Part shown: positions 11,016 to 19,448 of the stretch, in pieces | How positions within the stretch are numbered: position 1 is the first letter of the stretch | Layout: the number at the start of each line of letters is the position of its first letter | Origin: Corallium rubrum | Lineage: Eukaryota; Cnidaria; Anthozoa; Scleralcyonacea; Coralliidae | Length of the DNA: 64,000 nt | Assembly: GCA_964035015.1 (NCBI GenBank) | Contig: CAXIUP010000107.1 | Coordinates: 555,001-619,000, forward strand | Direction of reading: 5' to 3' | Notes under the pieces: model-generated | The model's input: the letters and a program-made list of their open reading frames with translations, nothing else | Database searches by the model: none | What the model was told of the DNA's origin: nothing | Position numbers and translations under genes: made by a program

Positions 11016-12011
11016 ATTCAGCAATTCCCCCGTACCAAGAAGCCCTCAAAAGAAGCGGATACGACTACAACCTTAATTTCAACCCACAGCCACCAAATCC
11101 AAAGCGCCCGAGAAGTAGAAACATAATATGGTTTAACCCGCCCTACAACGCCAACGTAGCCACCAACATCGGTCACAAATTTCTACGGACGGTAGACGAA
11201 TGCTTCCCACAGAACCACCCTCTTCGCAAGATATTCAACAAGAACACCCTGAAGTTAAGTTATAGCTGCATGCCTAACATGAAAAACGTCATATCAACAC
11301 ACAACAAGTCCTTACTTAGTGAAGAATCATCCCAAACCGACCCAGCTTCAACTAAAGATTGTAACTGCCGCCGAAATGAAAACTGCCCACTCTCTGGGAA
11401 ATGCCAAACTGTAGGAATCGTGTATCAAGCTACAGTAAAAAGAGAGGACAACGGAGATGAAAAAACCTACGTTGGACTCACAGAGGGTACATTCAAGACC
11501 AGATTTAACAACCACACCAGCTCCTTCAGAAATCAGCAACGCAAGCATGCTACTGAACTGAGTAAATACATTTGGATCCTAAAGGATTCAGATGTCCGAT
11601 ACTCAGTCAAATGGAAAATAATCAAGCGATGCAGGCCCTATTCCAACAAAACAAAAAGATGCAACCTATGCCTTCATGAAAAGTTTATCATAATTTGCCA
11701 TCCAGAACTATGCTCACTGAACACTAGAAACGAACTTATATCGACATGTAGACACAGAAAAAAGCACTTGCTATGTAACAAATAACCGATCAGATTCAAC
11801 ATTTTAAATTTAATTATTCATAACTCTGTAAATTTAAACCGCATTTTATTACAATGACGTCACCCGTGTAATATATTCAAGTTTCCTAGGCATTAACATC
11901 AGACGCGATAATCACCTGATGAGTGTGGTGAGCAACGCTTGCCATACGAAACAAATTTGTAGTGATTAAAGTTCAAATGAAGTAACCCAAGTTTGTATTT
12001 TTGTCTTACTA
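11016..12011 (+). mobile_element. Penelope-like element, 996-bp forward copy
   Basis: Starts at ATTCAGCAATTCC and ends at GTCTTACTA. It is the exact-length inverse of 9495-10490. The frame up to TAA at 11783-11785 encodes the linker and GIY-YIG endonuclease with the same residues as the reverse copy (SGYDYNLNFNPQPPN to the C-terminus); the RT is absent. The open frame starting at 10934 is a fusion across the inversion junction, not a real start. The 3' UTR carries the hammerhead. Near-identity of the arms implies a single recent event. Confidence 0.85.
11910..11967 (+). ncRNA. Hammerhead ribozyme (forward copy)
   Basis: Stem I is AATCAC (11910-11915) pairing with GTGATT (11962-11967). The core CTGATGA follows directly. 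Stem II pairs GTGTGGTGAGC with GCTTGCCATAC around loop AAC: 11 bp with a few G-U wobbles. Then come GAAA and a short stem III inside ACAAATTTGT, and A11961 at the cleavage position. All invariant core bases are present. This is a type I arrangement with a very short stem III, as described for Penelope-like elements. Cleavage is predicted between A11961 and G11962. Confidence 0.88.
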
Positions 12012-12067
12012 TTCCGCTCTACCTCTGTATTGAGCACTCTACTCATATGTTTTCGAACTTGCTACTT

Positions 12068-12074
12068 ATCTATA

Positions 12075-12123
<49 letters not shown>
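12068..12123. repeat. TA microsatellite
   Basis: About 28 TA repeats. The 50 bp between the forward Penelope copy and this tract (12012-12060, TTCCGCTCTACC...TTGAGCACT) resemble 9249-9280 in inverted orientation. Confidence 0.9.
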
Positions 12124-12128
<5 letters not shown>

Positions 12129-12280
12129 CAATATCCTGGTTGCTATGCGTGTTTTCATTGGTTGTTGGCCATGATCTATTAGAGGACAGACACATGGATC
12201 ACGTCAGCTGACTTGCTTTTTTCTTTCTTCACGCCCCAAAATCCTGCAAGAAGTATTGTGTAATTTTTATATTGTATAAA

Positions 12281-12441
12281 ACAAATAGATTCCATTTTTT
12301 TTGTTGTCTGTTCAGTTATATATGCACAGATGACGTCACAACGTGGTAAGAACATCAGTGACCCTTTTTGTTCTTACCACGTTGTGACGCCATCTGTGCA
12401 TCTATAACTGAACAGACAACGGCAAAATGGGATCTATTTGT
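12281..12441. repeat. Fold-back element (~70-bp arms)
   Basis: Arm 12281-12353 (ACAAATAGAT...GGTAAGAAC) pairs with arm 12370-12441 (GTTCTTACC...ATCTATTTGT) with few mismatches around a 16-base loop. The arms contain TGACGTCA and its mutated partner TGACGCCA. It has the form of a MITE or fold-back element; no clear target duplication was seen. Confidence 0.85.
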
Positions 12442-12448
12442 CAAATAA

Positions 12449-12453
<5 letters not shown>

Positions 12454-12480
<27 letters not shown>
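12454..12480. repeat. TA microsatellite
   Basis: (TA)n followed by a short GATA run, at the 3' side of the second Penelope-like pair. Confidence 0.85.
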
Positions 12481-12483
<3 letters not shown>

Positions 12484-12528
12484 GATAGATAACAATGGAC
12501 CAAACTCGTCTCAACTGCAACCACATTA

Positions 12529-13026
12529 ATATATTAGACAAGATGTTCAGCTACAGCTCAAAGTTGTAAAAGCTTTATTAAAAATAAAGTTAAATTTTCG
12601 GCAGCATGCCACCGCCTTCTTCAGAAGTAAAGAATCATTGAAGTAAATAAAAGTACAACTATATATAAGCAAAAATGGAATAAATTATACAAGCATAAAC
12701 AAATATGAATAATGGTAGTGAATAATTAGGCTATTGTATAAAATCATGTTGATAATTTAATCCAGTTTGATTTGTTAACAAAGAGCCAATCCAAAAGTTT
12801 TCACATTGTCTTAGATCATCAGTCCGCTGATCAATTAAAATAAATTTTAAAGCGGAATGAACAGCATCATGACAATCCAAAAAATGATTAACAATACTAC
12901 GTTTACGTTTAATGTGTGATTTGTAATTTACGAGGCGGCTCTTAAAATTAACAGTAGAACCAACTCCCTGCAAACCACAAGTCACACATTGTGCAAGATA
13001 AACCACATTAGGTGAAGTACATGTGA
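12529..13026 (-). pseudogene. Second Penelope-like family, reverse partial copy (GIY-YIG)
   Basis: The reverse-strand frame 12731-13006 reads VYLAQCVTCGLQGVGSTVNF, VNHFLDCHDAVHSAL and ENFWIGSLLTNQTGLN, a GIY-YIG endonuclease C-terminus with the conserved E and closing N. Its 3' UTR carries a CTGAAGA...GAAA hammerhead-like hairpin (about 12595-12635) and ends at the TA tract. It is the inverted partner of 13295-13797, a few percent diverged, with a 6-bp deletion in the KRKR/KCKRRTC segment. Confidence 0.75.
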
Positions 13027-13092
13027 AAACATCCGTCTATTATTGAGACGGATGATCGAGCTAAGGAAATATTACCGATTAACGCTATTTGA

Positions 13093-13602
13093 GTGTCTTA
13101 TAAACGCAATGCCAACTTGAAAGAACTATTAGCACCTTCAAATCCTTATAAGGAAGTACATGTAGGTGATATGGATAAATTGGGTTGTTTTAAATGCAAA
13201 GCCAAACGTTGTGATTGTTGTAGCAATGTTTTGCTGACAGGTACTACATTTCGTTCTATTGCCACTAACAAATTGTTTAAAATTTGCACATTCCTCACAT
13301 GTACTTCACCTAATGTGGTTTATCTTGCACAATGTGTGACTTGTGGTTTGCAGGGAGTTGGTTCTGCTGTTAATTTTAAGAGCCGCCTCGCAAATTACAA
13401 ATCATACATTAAATGTAAACGTAGAACTTGTAGTATTGTTAATCATTTTTTGGATTGTCATGATGCTGTTCATTCCGCTTTAAAATTTATTTTAATTGAT
13501 CAGCGGACTGATGATCTAAGACAATGTGAAAACTTTTGGATTGGCTCTTTGTTAACAAATCAAACTGGATTAAATGATCAACATGATTTTATACAACAAT
13601 AG
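13093..13602 (+). pseudogene. Second Penelope-like family, forward partial copy (GIY-YIG)
   Basis: An open frame of 169 codons. The N-terminal linker has Cys pairs (GCFKCKAKRCDCCSN), then VVYLAQCVTCGLQGVGSAVN, CSIVNHFLDCHDAVHSA and CENFWIGSLLTNQTGLN. It lacks the whole reverse transcriptase, so it is a 5'-truncated copy and not an independent gene. The copy continues to about 13797, with hammerhead-like CTGAAGA, a GGCGGT/GCTGCC stem and GAAA at about 13709-13741. The inversion centre is marked by the small palindrome CATCCGTCT/AGACGGATG at about 13030-13055. Confidence 0.75.
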
Positions 13603-13791
13603 CCTAATTATTCACTACCATTATTCATATTTCTTCATACTTGTACAATTTATTCCATTCTTGGTTATATATAGTTGTACTTTTATTTACTTCAATGATT
13701 CTTTACTTCTGAAGAAGGCGGTGGCATGCTGCCGAAAATTTAACATTTTTAATAAAGCTTTTACAACTTTGAGCTGTAGCTGAACATCTTG

Positions 13792-13796
<5 letters not shown>

Positions 13797-13838
<42 letters not shown>
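13797..13838. repeat. TA microsatellite
   Basis: About 20 TA repeats between the forward copy of the second Penelope pair and the right outer inverted arm. Confidence 0.9.
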
Positions 13839-13841
<3 letters not shown>

Positions 13842-13949
13842 GATCCTTGATATGCTAAAAACAGATCACACATCTGGATATTTTAGAAGGTTAACCGGTT
13901 AGATTAACAAGACAAACTGATATAATACTAACATTCATTTGGTATAATT
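13837..13949. repeat. Right arm of outer inverted repeat
   Basis: Inverted counterpart of 9349-9472. The match includes the whole ATTGATC...ATATGCTAAAAACA block and the distal TATAATACTAA block. Confidence 0.8.
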
Positions 13950-14915
13950 TTAGTGATATACAGATACTGCATATTCCTTATACCTTACTGAACATCCCAT
14001 CCATTCTAATTGTCTTCAAAATTACAAGAATTCCCCTAGGAAAGTAGAATTTTCTGTGCAAATTGTTTGTTTGGTAACTGCAATCTTGTACTTAGGAGGA
14101 ATGTGTGAGTATGTGTGTGACCTTTAGGGGGAATGTTACTCTTGACCCTGGGCAGCTAGTCAGCTAGTAGGTTATTACTGAGAGCCCATTTGTGATACAG
14201 TATATGATGGAAGATGAAGTCCTAAATATACTTTGTATATAATGTTTAATACATGTATTGTTGACATTAATTTACACTCCACATGATTTTACTTTCTAAA
14301 GGGGAGGTAACAATGGTATTGAGTCAAATAATTATTACCCATTCCTGCCTGAGCTTGCCAAAAATGACCCCTTTATTGTTTTACTGTGTTTATCAGCAGA
14401 TGATTCCTCAGACACCCTATTGTGGGCATCAATGGGTTAAATGGATAACAAAATCAAAATTTTAGCTTATAAATTGAAATTTTGAGTTTTGTTGCAAAGT
14501 GGTCAATGTATACCTTTAAATATTTGATTTAACTAAATATTAGTTAACAAATTGTTGAACTAATTTTCTCATTTTACAGGACCGGACTGGTACACATTGA
14601 GTGATGTTGCAAAAGCCAACTTCTCAATGAAAGAAAAGGATTGTTGATCTCCAAGATCATTCCACTCATGCTCCCTTGTGTCATTGTTGATTGGATTGTT
14701 GTTAAGTACACTTTGAAAATACCAACATTCTAAATATGCCATGTAGTATCCCAAATGCTGAATGATGTATTTTGGATAGATGCAGAACCACATACATGTA
14801 ACATGCTTAGTCTAGGATTTTTAGCTTAGTTAATATTTGGGAATTTGAACTGCCAAAAATGGTTTGCTTATGACCATATCTCCATATACCATGTATATAA
14901 CTAGTATTTATTACT
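13950..14915. other. No gene seen
   Basis: AT-rich sequence with short accidental frames only (14283-14465 plus, 14569-14793 minus). No family motif. Confidence 0.5.
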
Positions 14916-14918
14916 TAA

Positions 14919-15200
14919 GCTCTAGTCCAACCTTATTTTGACTACTGTTCCCCTCTTTGGGATAACTGTGGAAAACTCCTTAAAGATAAGCTACAAAGAT
15001 TTCAATCTCGAGCTGCTAGAGTTCTAACAGGTGCCAGTTACGATATAAGGTTGGCTGATGTACGTGATACCATCTCATGGGACACGCTTGATACAAGGCG
15101 GACCTATGCTAAATCGGTTTTAATGTACAACATACTGAATGACGACAACACCCCACCAGGCCTTAAAAATTCTTTTGAGAAGAGAAGTGTTAGTCAATAT
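14919..15200 (+). pseudogene. LINE ORF2 C-terminus, left part (split by BEL insertion)
   Basis: Open reading ALVQPYFDYCSPLWDNCGKL, LQRFQSRAARVLTGASYD and TLDTRRTYAKSVLMYNILND: the post-RT connection region of a CR1-like LINE. It breaks at 15200 where the BEL/Pao LTR begins. The last five bases (AATAT, 15196-15200) are the target duplication. The remainder continues at 24746. The 5' half of the LINE is not visible upstream. Confidence 0.8.
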
Positions 15201-15638
15201 TGTGACGTTTATTGACATTTATATTGTTTGTTAAAATTATTATTACATCACGTACTTGGCTAGCGAGAACTTGTTAACCGCTGTCCGCTGACGAACAGTT
15301 CGTAGTGCTCGTAAAACGTACGAAACACGTTTTGGAAAGCTAAATACTAAAATAGCGAAGTTTAGACAGTTTTTGGCCGTTCTTTTTAGTTTTTCATAGT
15401 CGAAATCAGAAGTAAGTCAAGTTGTATATATTTTGCGTGATTTTCTTATAGTTTACTCTTAGTTTTAGCTCTTATTTACATATTTTCTTTGTATTATTCA
15501 TAGTTTTTACCGCTTGTGTTTACGTGTATTTTGATCAAATAAAAGCTTATAAATGGAGTGAATTTGCACAACACAGTGGTTTATACATGCGAACCCGGTA
15601 TACTAGCAACCTTCTCGTGGTATGCTGAGAACGCGACA
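15201..15638 (+). repeat. 5' LTR
   Basis: Starts TGTGACGTTTATTGACA and ends GAGAACGCGACA. It differs from the 3' LTR at two positions seen (GCTAAATA vs GTTAAATA; TGCGAACCC vs TGCAAACCC). AATAAAAGCTTATAAA near 15538-15553 could serve as a TATA or polyadenylation region. Confidence 0.95.
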
Positions 15639-15694
15639 GTAAAAATTCTGATTGGTTTTAAAGGAGATTCAAGGTAAGCCACATCCTACCTTTT

Positions 15695-17164
15695 TTGTTG
15701 ACAAGTATGAGTAAGCATGGTGACGAAAACTCGTTCGAACCAAGTCAAGTACCAGCCGGTCACAACGTAGACGGTCAAATTATGGAGAATCAAAAACGGA
15801 GAATAACTCGATCTAGTAAAGGTTTCGAAAACACTGTAAATGACAAGCTTGAAACAGCAATTTGTAAACGTGGTAAATTGACTGCACTTTTAAACAAGTT
15901 TGAGAAAAGCGAAGACTATATCAATAAAAAGCATGTAGATGAACTCACGAAACTCACCGACGAGTATGGAGTCATTGCAAGCGAACTGAACTGTTTATTT
16001 GAGCAAGACAAATATAGGGTTTTTAAGGAGGAAGCTGATTGGTTTAAACAGGAACAGATTGCTAGTGAAGCATATAAGATGATAAAGGAATTGAAAATTA
16101 GCCAATCTGATAGACGTTCGGAGGCCCCCTCCTGGCGCTCGAAATCGTCTTCACATCGCAGCCGCCGATCATCTTCCTCAACAAGCAGTTATACTAGATT
16201 AAATGCTCTAGCGGAGGCTGCGGCCGCCCAGGAAAATGCAAAATATGAACGGGTAATGGCAGCTAAAGAACATGACTGTCGCCAGCGAGAATTGGAACAT
16301 GCAAAGGAAATGGCAATACTAATCGCAGACAAGAAAGCAGCTATCGCAAATGCTAAGCTCAAAGCAATCGAAGAAGCACTCCAAGAAGAGGAGTCAGCGG
16401 AGAGAGTTAACCTTCCAGAAACTCCAGATATGGGAGTTGAAGAAAGAACTAGCGACTGGGTCAACTCGGTCCTCTCACATGAAAATACCTTGCCCGGGAC
16501 AAATATCGTTGACAACTACCCCCCTCGTGACCTCAGCGGTGGTCCCCAGTTTTCCCACCAACCCACCACGACCCTCGGTGGTGGTCCCCAATTTTCCAAC
16601 CAACCCACCACGACCCCCGGCGGTGGTCCCCAGTTTTCCCGCGAGCCCACTACGAACCTTGGCGGTATGGTTCCTGCAATGAGCATCGGTAACAGCCCAC
16701 AACAAACACCTAGTCAGCCTTCCGTTTCCCAATTAAATCAAATTGGAGATGCAACCGGAAGTCAACTTATAGAGTCACTGACGTCAGCAAATCGGCAAGT
16801 AGTCGCTGGCCTAGCGAGACAAAACCTGCCTAAGTGCCATCCGGACCTTTTCACTGGTGATGCAACACTATTCCACCCCTGGAAAAGAGCTTTCAAAGCC
16901 ATGATTAAAGACACGTCTGTCACGGCTGAACAAGAAATCAATTATCTACGCAGTTTCACTCGTGGAGAAGTCCAACGTGTGGTGGACAATTTTCGAAAAC
17001 GTCATCAGAATGACCCCACGACCCTTCTTCAGAACCTCTGGAAAGAGCTTGAGACCCATTTCGGAAGCGCAGCTGTTATTACAAATGCCTTGTTGGAGCG
17101 TTTACACAACTCGTCAAACTTCCACGAAAACGATCATGCCAAACTTCAAGAATTTTCAGATCTA
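15695..17164 (+). CDS. gag: BEL/Pao gag, 3' part displaced by insertion
   Basis: Starts at ATG 15695, 57 bp after the LTR. The N-terminal half is charged and helical: LTALLNKFEKSEDYINKKH, a Ser/Arg-rich stretch, then a long Ala/Glu/Lys coiled-coil segment. A spacer carries three imperfect repeats (GGGPQFSNQPTTT-type). The C-terminal DUF1759-type capsid domain starts at LPKCHPDLFTGDATLFHPWK and runs through SFTRGEVQRVVDNF and LWKELETHFGSAAVITN. At 17165 the frame enters the inserted element and stops at 17195-17197, giving a 500-residue product with about 11 foreign residues at its end. Reading resumes with the pol frame at 19449. Confidence 0.9.
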
Positions 17165-17416
17165 CAATCACTGACAAAATTAGTTGAAACGACTTGAGTG
17201 AATCATGCCATGTTAATTGCTAGGCCTCTTTTTTGCATGAATTGCTATCCCCCCGTCCCCCCTTTTCAATGTTGATACTCTGAACATTTAAATGTAATGG
17301 CAGGTGACTGAGTGCAAATTGCAAACGTTCTGAGGTCCACAACATTGAAGTGGGGGTTAGGGGGAACATGAAACCATTTCATGTTAGCTTTGTTTCAAGA
17401 ATTATGTCAATGATTG
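17165..17416. repeat. Left bookend module (252 bp, palindromic)
   Basis: Outer inverted repeats CAATCACTGACAAAATTAGT and their complement. An inner inverted pair follows: CCCCCCTTTTCAATGTTGA and CAACATTGAAGTGGGGG. Repeated in direct orientation at 19195-19446. Confidence 0.9.
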
Positions 17417-19194
17417 TCTGAGAACAAATTGGACGCAAACACAACAGATTTAATTCATAAAAATCCATTTTCTCTGATGGATTGACCATTAATGTTTTAA
17501 AATATGCTAAAGAAGAATATGTGGTTAGTTCGTTTATATGCATATTATATTGTCGAACGGGATTACAATAATTTTTTTGTAAGCATTTGAAGTTAAAGTT
17601 TTATGCGATGAGCAAGCGATTAATTACAGTTGTAGCCATTTAAAAGAAGTTGCGTATGCCACGGCTCACAGGCATAATGATCTATGTGACAAAACAAGTC
17701 GAAGAAGCCACTCTAGTTAAGAAATTATCAAGTCATTTAGAAAAAGATTAGTAGTTTGATAAAGGAACTCTCGTCCTATTGAATTTCTATAGAACCGTGG
17801 CGAAGTCGAGTGGCTCATGTGTCGCTGGTTGCTCAATTACTTTGAATGATCATTTTTCGCGAAAGAACATAGTGGAATTAGTGTGGCAGCATAACAGGAA
17901 TTATTCGTAAATAAAATTTAAGCGTCAGGAATAACATGGAATTTAGGTGGTTTCTGCAATCGATCGTATACGATTACGTTCAACCTGAGAAATGAGCAAT
18001 CTCCCAGGTGATCTATCGCAACATGGCGCCTTGCTGCTTAGCATTCGCTATATTGGACAAATAAATAGTGTTATAGAATTATTTCGAGTGAAGTGAACTG
18101 TTTATAGTAATTTCTTAGCTACATCGTTTTATATCAATTCAGTTTACCATATCAATTCTGTATTTTGCCACACTTTACCACACTTTACCACGCTTTACCA
18201 TGCTTATGTTAATAAATTAGATTATGATTCTTTTATATATGCAGATTATGGTAAAGTGTGGTAAAGTGTACTAAATTTTAGTGTAAGTATATGGTAAAGT
18301 GTGATCAAATGCAACAATTATGTCCACTTAATGCTTAAATAGAGCTAAAGTTTAAAAACATCTTTGTGTAACGAATATTTCAGTTGATATTGCACTGAAT
18401 ATTATGCGAAGTTCGTGGTAAAGTGTGGTAAACTGAGCTTAATTTTAGCGGTCTCGTACACAGCAAAGTGCAATGATATCTTAGAAGTATATATGTGTTG
18501 TCAACTATTTGTCAACTATTTGTAATGGTAAAAGTATAAGGAGAAATGTTTGGGTATCGATTATTTTTGTTGAAATCGAGCTGAACTCCTCGATTCATTG
18601 TTTATTTATGTTCCTTGACATATGAGCTCTTTTATAACACGGGTGCCAGTTGTAACTTGAGATGAATTCGAAGCCTTGGATAATTATTCTATTGACAAGT
18701 TTTTAATGAATGCAACTGGTGAAAGAATTTTTTCCCCCTTGCTGCAAACAATTTGTTCTGTTCTTTTGGGCATTAACTTAAGACAATTTCTTCCCGACTT
18801 TTCTCTTTATATCAGCATGAATGGTCAAATATTTTTATGATTTGCGCAAGTGCAGGGTATACATTATCCTTCATGATAGGTCTGCAATAAAGTTATTGGC
18901 ATATTTTAATTTTACGTGTAGGTTTTGTGTCAAAATTATAAATTCATCATGGAAATACAGAGAGCGTGCGCAGCTTTTAAACCGACAATAATTTTGAACC
19001 TGATTTCCGCGTAGTGACAGTTAACATTAGGACGTCATGGTGACGTCATGTAATTAACCTTTAAAATTATCGTTTGTTGTTAGCGATCAATATATGTGTT
19101 AAATGTATGTGAGATCACTTTGCGCAGTCGTGGGTAAAATATGCCGTTTCTCTGCAACGAAAAATGTACGGAGAATTATTAACGTAAATTCAGA
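17417..19194. other. Interior of the composite element, no coding frame
   Basis: No open frame with a recognisable domain in 1778 bp. It holds the TTTACCACAC cluster and otherwise AT-rich sequence. It shares only the short edge motifs (TC at the left; TTCAGA at the right) with the array units at 35.6-52 kb. Confidence 0.7.
18167..18435. repeat. TTTACCACAC motif cluster in the element interior
   Basis: Four or more forward copies of CACACTTTACCA/CACTTTACCACG (about 18167-18205) face reverse copies TGGTAAAGTGTGGTAAAGTG (about 18249-18268), then further reverse copies near 18291-18302 and 18416-18433. The arrangement is an iterated inverted cluster about 1 kb inside the element. Confidence 0.8.
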
Positions 19195-19446
19195 CAATCA
19201 CTGACAAAATTAGTTGAAACGACTTGAGTGAATCATGCCATGTTAATTGCTAGGCCTCTTTTTTGCATGAATTGCTATCCCCCCGTCCCCCCTTTTCAAT
19301 GTTGATACTCTGAACATTTAAATGTAATGGCAGGTGACTGAGTGCAAATTGCAAACGTTCTGAGGTCCACAACATTGAAGTGGGGGGAAGGGGGAACATG
19401 AAACCATTTCATGTTAGCTTTGTTTCAAGAATTATGTCAATGATTG
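19195..19446. repeat. Right bookend module (252 bp, palindromic)
   Basis: Direct copy of 17165-17416. One visible difference is GGGGGGAAGGGGG here against GGGGGTTAGGGGG at the left. It ends ...GTCAATGATTG and is followed by the TA target and the resumed pol frame. The first 22 residues of the open frame beginning at 19380 come from this module and are not part of Pol. Confidence 0.9.
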
Positions 19447-19448
19447 TA

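Larger units (their letters stand above)
17165..19446. mobile_element. TA-targeted composite element with palindromic direct bookends
   Basis: 2282 bp, with TA on both sides (17163-17164 and 19447-19448). The interrupted retrotransposon frame fixes the boundaries exactly. The first and last 252 bp (17165-17416 and 19195-19446) are direct repeats differing at only a few positions. Each begins CAATCACTGACAAAATT and ends ATTATGTCAATGATTG, so each is itself bounded by inverted repeats of about 28 bp. The 1778-bp interior (17417-19194) begins TCTGAG and ends TTCAGA and has no recognisable transposase. TA targeting suggests mobilisation by a Tc1/mariner/IS630-type enzyme supplied in trans. Confidence 0.9.

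Noticed and set aside
16189-16732. Other-frame open stretches over gag, and similar ones over pol (for example 22451-23095)
   Set aside because: Shadows of the strong gag-pol frame.
19380-19448. The first 22-23 residues of the long pol frame as a true N-terminus
   Set aside because: They are encoded by the right bookend module of the inserted element, not by the retrotransposon.
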